From assembly GCF_026914265.1 (NCBI RefSeq), contig NC_069130.1, positions 17,710,866 through 17,774,865 on the forward strand: a stretch of 64,000 nt of DNA, given 5' to 3'. The translations under genes and the position numbers were made by a program. The notes under the pieces are model-generated. The model was not told the DNA's origin. It did not search any database and saw only the letters and a program-made list of their open reading frames with translations. The stretch is from Mya arenaria (Eukaryota; Mollusca; Bivalvia; Myida; Myidae). Below, piece by piece: positions 11,903-25,700 of this stretch. Each line of letters starts with the position of its first letter. Positions within the stretch are counted from its first letter, which is position 1.

Positions 11903-13654
11903 ATACAGATACGTGTCGAACATAAGAGCTTACGATTGGACGTATAAATGAGGTATAAAGTAAAAACAAATATTCGCTTGACAAGAACACAAATGCATGA
12001 ATAACTAGAAAATATATTTGTAAATTTAACATATTTTAGCTTTTATTTTAAATCTGTGTGACCTAGCCGATTCATGCATATAGCGACCGATGTCGTTTGA
12101 TATGAGTTATATTCTGTCAAATGATGCTGTCACAAAGTACATGATACTCATGTTTCTTGAACTAGTATAATTGTATGAATTCCTCAATTGTATTGATATG
12201 TTTTAGAAAAAAATCATTTATATTTATACTTGTCACGATAATTAATTTTGTTTCAATTTGAAATGTTAAAAATTGTATGATGTTTTTCATGTGTTGCTTT
12301 TAATATTTATTTATCACCATTTTGACGTATTGTGACCTTTCTAATAAAGAAGTTTTCTGGTTATCTTACAGTTTTGTCTTCTGGTAATGTTTTGTATTGA
12401 GAGACAAAACCTGGTACCTCTCAATTAAAATTGAAAAATGAATTTCAGTTTCGCTTCCCCAGTTGGTATGAACACAACCATCCGTAACAACACCAAACCA
12501 TAACATAAAGACAATTAAAGGAAAACAGTGCATTAACTATTGTCTCTGATAGGCTTAGTGTTTATTGTATTATACAAATGGACAGTAAAAAGCGAAGACA
12601 GATAATGTAATTAGTATCAAATTTTATCTTTTTATCTGTTTTGAACCTATCTGTACGTCGTAACTGAATAAAAATAAATGTAAGGAAACATTGTTTTATC
12701 TATTTAAATTAAATGTTAAACGTCGGATTCTTTCTCAATGATACTTTAAGGAAGATTAAATTGCAGCATTTAAGCGGCGTTATAACATTTCCATCACCAC
12801 TTTGTTAAGTCACGTCTAAGCTCTTATAACAAAACTGCGCCCCAAACTAATGAAACCTCGACTGGTATTCGAAACTGATCTTAATTTAGTGCAATATTGA
12901 AGAAGCCAATCGGATTATGTGTTATATATGACCAATTGTATGAATAAAGTCAATAATGTATGTTAACGTTCATTGTACATTGAATACCACCCCTGGAATA
13001 TAATTAAATACCGTTCTTAATTGTATCTAAGAAGGATGTAACTAATCGGATTACTAGATATATATAATGGACTCTAAGGTGAATGGAGTCAATGATGATG
13101 ACCTTAAAATTGACTCAAAAGTTGCTCAAGTAATGATAAACGGATACGTACAATGATTAATACCAATTTTACCTCGATATTGCTACCGGCTACAACATAA
13201 TAGTAATATTTGACAGTAAAATTACATATAAATATATATGAAACATTTCTATGTGAATTACAATCTCTTAAGTCAAATAACTCTTAAGTTGCTGACATCG
13301 AATATCGTAATTAAGTCATCGTTTTTTGTCCTGACATTTAAAAGATCAGGAAAACACTTGTTTTCTTTTTTGGAAAGTCGGCAAATTGATTGTACATATT
13401 CTTGCAAAACAGCTTAAATTAAAATAGCAATTAGGTAATATCATAAAGTTCAGGAGTCATATTCTATTTAGTATAATACACACTGAAACTTGTGAATCAT
13501 ATCATTTGGTAAATAATACATTTCAAATAGCCATACAAATGGTAAATACTGCTTTTACAGGACAGCTTCCTTGACAAAATGCAGATTTGGGATTTCTCTG
13601 TTTAACGCATTTCAAATATTTTAAGAGGCACATTTATTCAAAATCAATACAAAC
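11903..13654. other. Intergenic AT-rich DNA
   Basis: No exon, RNA gene or repeat that I can support. Confidence 0.4.
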
Positions 13655-13985
13655 ACATGTATACAAACATACATTTTGAGTAGTAAAATTATCAAAAATA
13701 TGAATAACTGATAACAAAATTGTGACCATATATTTATTAGTTAAATAGGTTGCAAAAATAATAACTGATTGGTGAGTGCTAAAAGATTTACTGTGATACT
13801 ATATCTCACATAAGGTAGCAATACCGTGTTTTCTGCACCTTTCTTTAAATATGATCTCGGTATGCTTCGTATGGACCATTGCTTTTGACATTAATTTATC
13901 TCTTTTGGTATTTTGGAACATTTTTACTTATTCCGGTAAATCCTGTTTGGGAGTAAGAGTGCATTCTTAGAATTTGATGAAATCT
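13655..13985. repeat. Interspersed repeat, copy 1
   Basis: It shares ordered blocks with 27815-28110 and 60920-61215: ataactgataacaaaattg, then attg.tgagtg.taaaa, then ttttctgcacctttc, then gggagtaagagtgca. The three diverged copies lie tens of kilobases apart, so this is an old dispersed element of unknown class. Confidence 0.65.
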
Positions 13986-16626
13986 GACAAAGTAGAACTT
14001 GTTCAGGGACTTTACGATTCCAAAGAAATATGCAATTGAACGGTCACAACGGGTTGGGGATCAAAACGAAGCGTAATATTTTCGAAACAATGGTAACACA
14101 TTTCGAGAAGGAACACAATGGATTGTCATTTTACGGAACTGAATCACTAGCACATCATTATTTCATCAAAACACTTTGATATGGAAATGTACGTATGCAT
14201 TTTAATACCTCGGTTTTGTACTCCTAGTATTTCTGTGTGTCGTCTTTTTAATGACAGAACAACATACGTGTTTTATAAAAATATCAACTCCAAACTTATT
14301 ACAAAACTATTTATCAAAATTAGATATGATGATCGTTATATAAAACGTTTTTGGATGTTTGTCAATTTAAAGGATATGTAGTGTTTTGGAGTGTTCATTT
14401 TAATGAAAACGTGTATGAGTAAACATTTTACATGTGCATGTAAAAGAACATTTATTACTTTATCACCTTACATTATAGCAACTGTGTGTATTTATGACAA
14501 GAAGCGTTATCAGCCTGAATTATTTATAAACAAACTTAGCGAATTACAGGCCGTTTATTTGACGAATAGCTATCGCTGACCTAAACGAATCGATTACATT
14601 TTATTTAAGTGGAGCCGGTCTAAATTATATAACATCCGATATGAACTACCGATACTGGTTAAGAGGGTCATAAATTGTGGATATGAATATAGAGGCGTTC
14701 AAGATGCCCTTAAACGGTACTGAGGGTTAAGAAGTGTGCATGTTGGATAAATAGAGACTTTTATTCAATAAGGGCAGAGCAAAAAAAGAGTTTAACCTAT
14801 TTTTCAGCACTTTTCTTTTTAGAAAATTTTCATTTCTGTATAGTGTTCCGTACAAACTTCCCTAAAATGTATAATTTGCAGTAATATTTGCTCGCTTTAT
14901 TTTTAAGTTTGAAGTTAATTTCATCGACCTATATATATATATACATTGCAAATTGAATTATAAGAAGTGGTCACGTTTATCAGCAAACCACAGGTTCGAC
15001 ACAAGTATAAACTCTAGCATCCATCCTGATGACTCTGATGCGTATGTTTTTAATGACTACACTTATTATTACACATTATACAATTAGTTTAAAAAGAACA
15101 AATATAACATTACATGTTGTTATAGTACCATTCGTGTTCAAGTTCTGACGGATTGCAGCTACTTTCAAGCTTGCCCAAGGCTCATGCCTCGTATGGAAAT
15201 GTTCTAATATAGCCGGTTGTTGATTCGTTTATTGGATATTCTTCTGAGTTTGCCCCCAAGTCCCCCTCTAACATTAAAGCCATAGTTCTTAAAGTATCCT
15301 TTATATAAAACTGTGTTGTTGTTTTTTAAATGTAAGCGTTTTAAGCAGGCCAATCGTGGCATGTCCGATATGTTTGCTGTAATAAACGTCTTCTACGTGG
15401 GTAGATGTAAGGAATATCAAATATTTAATCTAAATTGTTAACATAAAAACATTTTAAAATGAAAAAATAAAACAACACGCACAGATTTCGCATGGGCAAT
15501 TATAACATTCTAAAACTATATATTACATATAATCCCCTGATAAAGACAAAGTATTATTGAACATAGGCATCAAGAAAACACAGTCATAGCCAAATAGTAT
15601 TAGTTATATAGTGGAATGAATAAAAGCATAATGTTTAACATTCATCCGACACATACAATGGAAATACAAGGGAATATAAGCTGGCATCATTATAACGAAT
15701 TATGTTTTAAGAGGCACAAGGATAAAACCTAACTTAAAAAATATAAGATATTATTTACATTGTATGCATAGTTCATGTTTGTTATGTCGTCTTTAGCAAA
15801 TTACTCCGACATATGGCTTCCAATTACTCTTCCAATGGAATATTAACTCGTCTCAACGTTTATTTACATACAAATAAAATGACCATAAACATGTAGAGGT
15901 TCTTACCAAAGTTAAAAACATTTCAAATTATGTCCTTTGATTTTTTAAACAACTACGTAAACATCTTATACAACACGAAAATTTCATTTTTAACACGAGT
16001 TCATTTGAAGATACAATATCCACAACAGGTAACCACGACGGTATACGGCCAATCGACCGAGAACGTCTATTTCCAAGTTTCCGTCTGGTTCAACATGCGC
16101 CTCTTTTATTCTTTTGTATGTTAACTTGCTATCATATCATTACAGAACTCAGTGCGACTTCGAACTTGAAGTTATTAAACATTATAAATGAAATGTTATC
16201 ATAAAAGTGAAAAACATGAACTTGGACATTGCCTTGTCTGCTTACTTATTATCATATTGTATTATCTAAAACTGTCAACCGATATTAAAACAAAGGTACT
16301 ACATTAATCATGAAATACTGTTTCGTGTTTAACACTTTGTGGACGATATATATCCATACAATACATATATTTCACGATGTTGAAATTATCCTATGTAATC
16401 TGAACGAAAATAATTAATCGTGTGTATTGAAACAAATTCATGCCGTCATGTGAATTAACCATCCCTACTCCATAGTAGACAAGCAGTTCAAAACTCAACT
16501 CTATAAAGACACAACGGTGAAATAGATGGTAGAGAGAAAGATACCATGTAAACAGAACATTAATACATATGAAAAAGTACATTGTCATTTGGAGTAAGAC
16601 TATCGGTATCATAAGACTGACGAAAG
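13986..16626. other. Downstream flank of copy B
   Basis: A short (TA)n run lies at about 14929-14945. Otherwise I see AT-rich sequence without a supported feature. The 3' untranslated region of copy B should start here, below 16627, but no poly(A) site could be fixed. Confidence 0.4.
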
Positions 16627-16744
16627 CTACCAACCATCGACAGTAAAAGTCTCTACCAGCTTTTCTTCCTGATCTGTGTTCGCCTCTGTGATGCCTTTGG
16701 CTGCCAGTTCCGCTTTCAATGTCCGGGTGTAGTCAATGTAATCT
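16627..16744 (-). CDS. Copy B last coding exon, end of DTC-like domain
   Basis: After the acceptor tgtatag, one base completes the Arg codon. The frame then reads DYIDYTRTLKAELAAKGITE and, after 10 more residues, ends ETFTVDGW at a TAG (16627-16629). In Deltex proteins the corresponding end is YPD..YL..V..EL...GI, so YIDYTRTLKAELAAKGI is a good match. About 18 further acidic residues form a tail. Phase 2 to end, consistent with 21173-21366. Confidence 0.7.
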
Positions 16745-19700
16745 CTATACATATAAGATAAACTATTACCATAGGCAGAGTATGTATGTATTTATCGAAG
16801 CCCGAAGTTGTTGTCAAATGTCTAAAATTAAGAATTAACTAAAACTTTACATGTACTAAACGTAGGCCGAACTTGATACGCAAGTTAAAAAATAGAAGGT
16901 ATACTTTAACTCTACAGACATAGTTCATTACTAATAGGAGCTTCTGAAATCAACCTCCTTGCCTTATTGAGGATGGGCTCGCCATATTTTGCCTGCATAG
17001 TTTCGTTAATAATCAACAGCTACAGGTCACTGATACTATCGAGGATATTCTATCAGAATTTAAGCTTTGTTTCAAATGAAACGTAAAAAAGCAAACTGAT
17101 TGTATATACAAATATAGTTATTATCTTACTCCCTAATATGTGTCTACATTCTTTACAGTATACAATTCCTACACGTTGTAATTATTATTTAGATCAAACA
17201 GTATATATAGGTAAAAAGCTATTACAATTATAATACGTGTTAAACTAGTTGAGCCCATTCACGAACTGAGATATATTATTTGGAGACCACTGAACGGTAT
17301 ATTTAATTAGAGCTACGTTGCGGTTGGATGCTTCAGTGCTCAACAATGTTAACTGTCACAGCAATTGCGAAAGGGAAATTTATTTATCCACACTAAGATT
17401 AACTAAGATTCACTAAAATGTTCACGTGATACATGCATTAATTCGTCTGGGTTTCAATTAAATTCATACATTTATTATTGTCGGACTCATTCTAAACGTT
17501 TCTAAAGCAGCTTAAATTCGGACAATAAAGATTTCTTAACAATACGTTGACTTAGCGGTATATATTTGGAAAAAGGTTCCATGATGCTATTACCCTGTAT
17601 ACATTTCTTTGCGTGAAGGCAAATCCATAATTCAAATGTTATTTGTGTTTATAGATGCAATTTCCGAATTTTAGAAATTTCTAAAACATGTGTTTTATTA
17701 TTCAGCACACAAGATATAGTACCAAAACGCACGGTAGGTACACAAACAATAGAAATATTTTACAGGAGTACTGTAATCGGATGCTCAACGCTCGTCCGTT
17801 TGTGATCACTGTATCCGAAGGCATAACTTAAACACTATGTGGTGATGGGACTTCTAACACATGTTTATAATGTTTATATAAGTATGTGAAGAGTATTCGT
17901 GCTCATAATTTCTGAGATTTTGACCACACTTTCAATGTTTGCACATATTTCGTATAATCAGACAGTGCAACTGATCATAAAAAGTAGCCCTGCGATTTTG
18001 TTTATAAAGTTTTGGATAGTTTAACTTATTCTGATAGGGCTGATCAATGAAATGAAATATGAAAGAAACGAAAGAAAAGAGAAGAATATTTAAATGAATT
18101 TAAATTTATGCATCTGTGTCGTTTAATATATATTTGACTCCTCTGCTATGTATCTTACTGATTTTCTGTCACATGTTTCTTAAATACACTCAAACCTTTA
18201 CGAGTTGTATCAACGACTTCGAATTGGAGGACTGAAATATAGTCCCTTCAGGCGAACACCCGATTGTCTATACAATGACGAACAAGCGTTTACGTACAAT
18301 AAGACCAACTGTATGTGCTATTTAAACGGGATATAGGACCTCCCGCGAAGCACGTCAAAATACGTCATTAGCGCAGAAGATACATGCTTATTATTTTAAA
18401 AGAAATATCTTGGAAAAGCAACTGCTATAAATGTAACAAAATTTGTATAACTTGCATATTAATTTCTTATCATTTAAAACAAATACTACATATTTAGGAT
18501 TTGACTGCCCACTCAAGAATGTTTCGAGTCAATCATATGGGTTTCGACTGACGTTTGAGACTAAATATTACGTAAATAATACTGACACCATTTAATACGA
18601 TGACAACATTGATACCCATCTCATGGACGGCGACGTTGTGCTTCCGTGAGCTGTATAAATGGTTGCTTTTTAAATATAAATTCCCCTTTAAACCAAACAT
18701 GCTGATGAAACATTGCATTCATGTACTATATCATTTGCGATTTATTTTTAGAATTTTGTATATTGTATGAATAATTATATGATCATTCCGATCATTACGC
18801 TACTTTCTAGCACATCGGATAGGCATTTCCGGTGAATTCAGCCGTGCTGGAAAACTCCATGTGGCATCCCCCCATGCCAGATGAGTCACGCGCTGTGACG
18901 TAATACTTTTAATTTCTTTTATTTTACATTTAATGTAACCATAATTATGAGATTTCAATAGATGAGTTCCATAACTATTATCTTTACAAAAACACACCTT
19001 CAAAACAAAACAAAATAACCCTTAAAAGACGTGATACTGAAGGAACTTCTTGACGTATGAAGTGAATAAATATTAATGCACGTCATGACGTCAGCTGACA
19101 TCATCGCACGTGCTGTTTTGTGAAATTTACAAAACTGCGCTTTTCTATGCATTTTTCACAAAAAAAGTGTAATTCAAGGTATGCTAGAAAAAATATATTT
19201 CATGTGTGTCCGTTCCGGATTGAAAAATCCGACCCTCGGGCACGCTGCGTAGCCGGTAACTCGGCAAGCCTCGTTACCTGGCAATGCAGGTGCCCTCGGG
19301 TCGGATTTTTCGATCCGGAACGAAAACACATGACAGATATTATAAATATTCACGCTGGAATGTCATTCACTCTAAAGTTTAAATAAACACATTCATTCAC
19401 AATTGTATTTTGCACGTGGTTTTCATGGTGTACTATAGAAATAATTTTCCGTAAATGACCCGCACTTCATATCGATCTGTGCTAGATTACATTAAAGCGT
19501 CATGTTTTTATAGCAGTATTTATACTATCAAATATAATGAAACGATGCATGTATAATTATCTACTGTTTTTTTATTAAGACAACAATTAACTTGCTGAAA
19601 AAAACTAATACCACAAATATCCTACATTTCCTCCGCAAATACGTTTATGAAGCTTTATTTCAGTTGTACATGTTAACATTATTATATTGCGTCATAATTT

Positions 19701-22700
19701 CACTTCGATAACATCTTCTTTACCGATGCTTTATTGAACTCTATAGTCTGTTGTAACAAATGTTACCATGACAAATAAAGGTAATTGTTGTTGTTGTTGT
19801 TGTTGTTAGTTATCATCCGCATAGTAATCAACATAAATTTCATGTCAAATACAGAATATTACATGAGGAGTCTTTCAGTACGAAATTATTTAGAGCCGTA
19901 GCAAGTATCATTTAGTAAGAACCAAATCGTATTTATTCCTGTGATGAGCATTATGATATCAAGACTTCTAAACGCTGTATTCTACCGAATAACTATACTC
20001 GTCTGCATGTTTCAGAAATTCTTATTTTATCTTCTTCATGACGTTTTTTTGTGAGATGACGAGTGACATGTGAGTTGTGTATTTCAATTTATTAGTTAAT
20101 TGTTTCGTGCATTTCACGGGAAATTCGTAAAACAAAGTCAGACAAAGATAAAAAAGAAAATATATTGAATATACACATTAGCATTGAATTAATTTTCGAA
20201 CATTTGCTTGTTGTCTCATTTATTGAACAGACGCAATATTTTATGAAGCAAAAATTCATCTGTGAATTGCTGTGTGCATATTCCCGGGAAGTTCGTTTTA
20301 CAATGTAAGACTTATATATAAAAAGAAAATATATTGGATATACACATTAGCATTGAATTAATTTTCGAACATTTGCTTGCTGTCTCATTTATTGAACAGA
20401 CGCAATTTTTATGAAGCAAAAATTCATCTGTGAATTGCTGTGTGCATATTCCGGGAATTTCGTTTTACAATGTAAGACTTATATATATAAAAAGAAAATA
20501 TATTGAATACATGCTATAACATTGATGTAATGTTCTAACAATTGTTTCCGCTTTATGTATTGCAAGAAATGAAATGTTTTGAAGCAAAAAAAATGGGATT
20601 GCCATGTCCTTAATGAGCGATCAGTTGTGTTTGTTTCTATAAACATCGTTTTAAAAACATATGCAATCTTTCTTTACGATCAATTATCATCAGTATTCAT
20701 ACGGGTAAAAGGAAAAATAATATAATTGCTTTAAAAGTAGTTCTTGAAATTGATATTTTCAATCCACAGTTTGAAGTTAAATATCAAATGTATATTTAAA
20801 CTGCTGTTATTTCACTAATAAAACTCCTAAGTTTACCGAAAAACATGAAAGAAGCATTCAAACGCTGCTTTAGTTATACGTCATGTAAACCTTACTAACT
20901 TTACCTATATTGAACTTCACCACTAGCCTATGAAAACGTTATATGCTATCAATGATGGCTTACCATGACGACCACCTAAAACATGCTTTATACATGTGAC
21001 GCATATAATTACTGTACATTCAAAATAAATACCTGCATAAAACGTTCATACATGATCCTTAACGAAACGGCATTCAGAACATATTTCTGTACTTCACAAC
21101 AAATAACTCTAATCCTCTCCTGAGCATCCTATTGAAAGCTGACTCTAATCATACCTTTAAGATTATTCTTACCGGGCGTACACTGAATAATCATACAATG
21201 AGACGCCATCCAGGACAACTTTTCCTTCCTTCTCCACGATGAACATCAACCCTCCCCTGAACGCCGCCTTTAACATCCTACATAGCAGCTCGCCCTCAGG
21301 GGCGGTTCTCAAGCGTCCTGTGAACCTGCCGCCTCCATACGCTTTTCCCGGGGACGGATGGTGCGTCTGCAAGTAGGGAAGACGAACGTTGTATAAGACG
21401 TGATTTAATGTACATATACAAAATAAACATGATTGCAACCTAATATTTTGAAATGAGCATGATGTAATCGCGGAATCCAAATTGGTACCTTTATATAAGA
21501 ACGGAATGTAATGTATGCTTTATATAAACTGTAATATAAACATCGTAAATATGATGCTTGCGCTGCTCAGAAATATAGCGAATACTTTTGTTGTGAATTT
21601 AGTCAAATATCTACTGCAACAAAGGATTATACATAGATGAGTTTAATAATTCTTCCTATTTTCCCTTGTTTAAACTAATAAGGTTATGTTTCAATAATTT
21701 TACCAAACAAAAATTGATATTCATACCGTGTTACGTTTAAGGAATGTATACTTACATGCATTATCTAGTATTATGACGATAGTTTTCTATGTATATGCAA
21801 GTAAATCATGACAGTTTAAATCTTCATAATCAGTATAATGTGTTTTATAAACATATTATGAGGAAAGCTAATAGCTATCTAAATGACATTTAATTAATTA
21901 ATGTTATTGCGACAATATATCAATATTGGTTACATTTACCATGGGCGCGAAGGTTAACATGGTATATTTCCATATTATTTTTATATTTTGTATGTTTGTC
22001 CAACTTTTTTATGTGTTTTTGATATAATTTAAATAACTACGTTTAAGTTTTGTTTTTTAATGAAAATATATTTTATAATTTTAACAAAGGCAAGATCTGT
22101 TTTAAATTCAATAAACAGCTACTAACGACAATTGTTTGCAACTAAAACACATTATCACGCATGGAACAAAGATTCCTTTCTTCTACGCATATAGTATAAT
22201 GTTCAATTTAATTGGAATCATGTCATTCATTTAGTTTGAGCATCGAAGTACATGCAAACCAAGCATTCTTTCATTGCATCGAGTGACATTAGAATTGGTT
22301 AATTATATTCTATGTAAAATACATTAATATTATCAACTATTTTAATGCGGATTTCAACATAATACGTGGCATTTATTTGCATGGTGACATTTCCCGTGGC
22401 CAAAATAGTCGTATTGCATGTCAGGTTATCAAGGTATAGTTTTCCCCAAGAGCTTTAAATACATAGCAATATAAAATTGGCACACATGATGTCATCAACG
22501 AATATGACGTACGGTGCAAAATAGTATACTTGTGACATAGACTATTTTAGTGGCTGGTGTCTTCAAGTGTCTTCTTAGTGTAACCGACCACATTTTGCAA
22601 CATATTGATTTATGATAATTCAATCAAAATAAGTTTATTGTTACACATCTATTCCCTTTTGCTTTCAATATAATCATGTATTCCATTTATTATTATTGCT

Positions 22701-25700
22701 AATGTAATTTTCTGTATGCCACAACAATACACTTAACATACATAAAAATTCGTTTGAGGATCATAATGATTGTTTTAATTTATAATTCCCCATTTCTTAT
22801 AAACAAATATTTTCGGAAGGCTCCGACTCCATACTCGACATAAAGCGATGTATGATGTTTGCGTGTCATCACATTAAGATAAAAACTATACCTATTTTAG
22901 CTTATAATTTAAAACACTTTTCTGTATGTTTAGCCATTGAAATACGTACTTTTGCGTTCAGTGTATTGTATAATGTATATATTCCTGTTTGAATGCACTT
23001 AATGTTTGAAATGGAAAACAAACAAACATTTAATAACGATATTGCAAACACGTTATATAATTGTCTACGTTTGAGTTAAATAAATTAGAAGAAAATTAGT
23101 TTCTCTTGTCTATAAAGGAATAACCTCCAGGTGGCGCTTCATAAGCACGATTGATTGATTCATACGCACGAGTATTTTGTGCGCATTTGGAAGTAAAGGC
23201 AATCAGCTTTGCGGTACCGATACGTTCAAATCGATACAATTGATTGTTACATATGATGTCGTAGCGGGCAGTAGGCAGAAGTCCGTGTTTATTGCAGCGA
23301 CCGAACAAGGCATGACTTTAATCCTCTTACAGAGGGTAAGTCGTATTAAAAATATGTTTGTTATATTTATTTGAAACGACGCGTACATGTACAACATAAA
23401 GATTCAGATTATGCAGTGGAAATATGGGACATGTAGAAAATATGAGTTACTTCAGTTTATACATAAATTGTAACCTGTGAGAATTGCTTTCATCTGTTTT
23501 TGAAGGCATCAATAAATGTGTTTTTCGCCAGTTTGATATCAAGTGCTTCTAGTTTTACATAGAAAGTGAGTGTTTAGTTAACATACTATTAGAGAATATT
23601 GCGGTGACTTTTTTATTTTTTTGGGGGAGAAACAAGTTGGAGAACAATGCAACACAATGAGGTCGGGGCTTCACGGATCCAGCAGTTCTACCACGTGGCT
23701 GTGAACAGATTAGCTGTTTCACCTCATGGCAGCTGTTTTTCGTTGACGTCACTTACTGTTCAAGTGCCGCGCCCCGATGGTGTTCCCCCGCCTATTGTGG
23801 TTTTCTGATATGATATTACCTATCAGCGTCAGCTGTAGTTTTGGCCATATAGTCAACACATAAAGATAAGTATTATAAATGAAATTTAATCTTCTCTGAA
23901 TTGAACGAGATAGATTTGAAGCAATGCCAAATAATTCTGGATATTTTGGCTTAGACGATTTTAAATTCAGAATGTTGGCATTAAAATGAAAGAAAAATTT
24001 CAAAGAATACTTATTTAATTTTATTTTAATAAGTTGAGTTGTTAACAAACTGAGATATAAGTAAGAAAGTTTTATGTAAGTTTCAGTGATTTGTTTTGTG
24101 TTCGCTAATAAATACAAATATTGTTTCTTTACTTGTTTTTGTAATTGACCAAGTACATCTGGCTTGGCTGCCATTATATAATTGCAAGACAGATGAGTTG
24201 CCAATATTGGCTGACACTCTATTATAATATGTTTTCCTTAGACAAAAAAGGGATTTGTGGATTGTGTTTAGTTCTGAAACAGTTTGAATGCATCTGATCA
24301 CTTCTTAGGATATTTACATTCATTGGATGTGAATGTAATTGATTGATATGTTTTGACAACACTGAATTTGTTTACACACCTTGCGGAAATAATTCTGGAT
24401 TATTTGGTTTAGAAGATTTAAAAATTCAGAATGTTGGAATTAAAATTAGTATTTTAAGAATATTAATTTAATAATATCATATAAGTCGAATTGCTAATAA
24501 ACTGTGAGATAAGTAAAACTGTGTTGTGTATGATTCAGTGATATGTCCTGTATTTGCTTATAAATACAGATATTGTACTTTTTTATAATTGAACATTTGG
24601 CTCGGCTGCCATTATAATTGTTAGACAGATGAGTTGCCTGTCTTGGCTGACAAGCCATTATTATATATGTTCCTTATAAAAAAAGGGTTTTGTGGATTAT
24701 GTTTAGTTCTGTAACTATTAGAATGCATCTGATCATTTCTTAGGATATTGTTATGATATGTTATTGAAAGATTGTTGTACATAATTATGATACGCTTTAT
24801 GTTACTACACTATAGAATTATTGCATTATTAAGGAAGATAATCTGAAGATCATATGAGTGGCATCGCTGATTCACGGCGGAAACGCCAGAGATGAATAAG
24901 TAATACTTAGATGTTATGAAGTAAATTTTCAATGATTAAGAAGGGGCGGAATGAGTTTCAACCTCATTGGTTGACTTATTGTCAATGATACACGGAGTGT
25001 GTATTGAATGAGTGGCAGAATGCGGACTTTTAAACACGCACGAAAGTTGAAATTCTTAATAGTTAAGTGTATCACTTAATAATTGCTTATCTGTAGTTTC
25101 CTTTGATGAAAATCAAGGCTGTATTCTAATCATAGTATACGGTGGCTTCACCAGTTAGTCAGTTACAGTACTAGTACATATGCAAATAGTGTTATAAAGT
25201 TATAAAATTCGGCTTTCATGATTTATGGCGGACTCGCCAGAGATGAAACACAATGTACAATGAACACGGTGCAATCACAAGTGCTAGTTTATATGAAAAT
25301 ATTGTTATGAAGTGAAGTTATAACAGGCTGATCTATAGCGGAATCGCCAGAGATGAATCGTTAAAGTTCCAGTACTAGATCAGATGTAAAATTGTTGTTT
25401 TATTGACTCATACGAATGTAAACTTTCTAAGTCATTAGCCATGAATGTTAACCGATTGGGTTTATGTGAATACGTTATAAATGATGTTCTTTGTAGAGAC
25501 ATTTTTTTGTATACGTTTATTATTGCAGACGCACAGTGACCAGACAACAGACCGAAGGATTGGCGGTAGAAGTGAATCTTCTCCCGGACCTACTACAGAA
25601 GTGGGTGGCCATCAATAATGCATATTATGCAAAGGTGGATTTTCAGTGCCAACGCTGATGTAAATGATGTCACACGCGCACTGCTTAATTTTAAAGCTGA

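Noticed and set aside
11717..11923. 68-residue minus-strand open frame
   Set aside because: It is the translation of an 84-bp non-coding tandem duplication.
23749..24204. 151-residue minus-strand open frame
   Set aside because: It overlaps one unit of the 450-bp duplication and is broken in the other unit; no domain.
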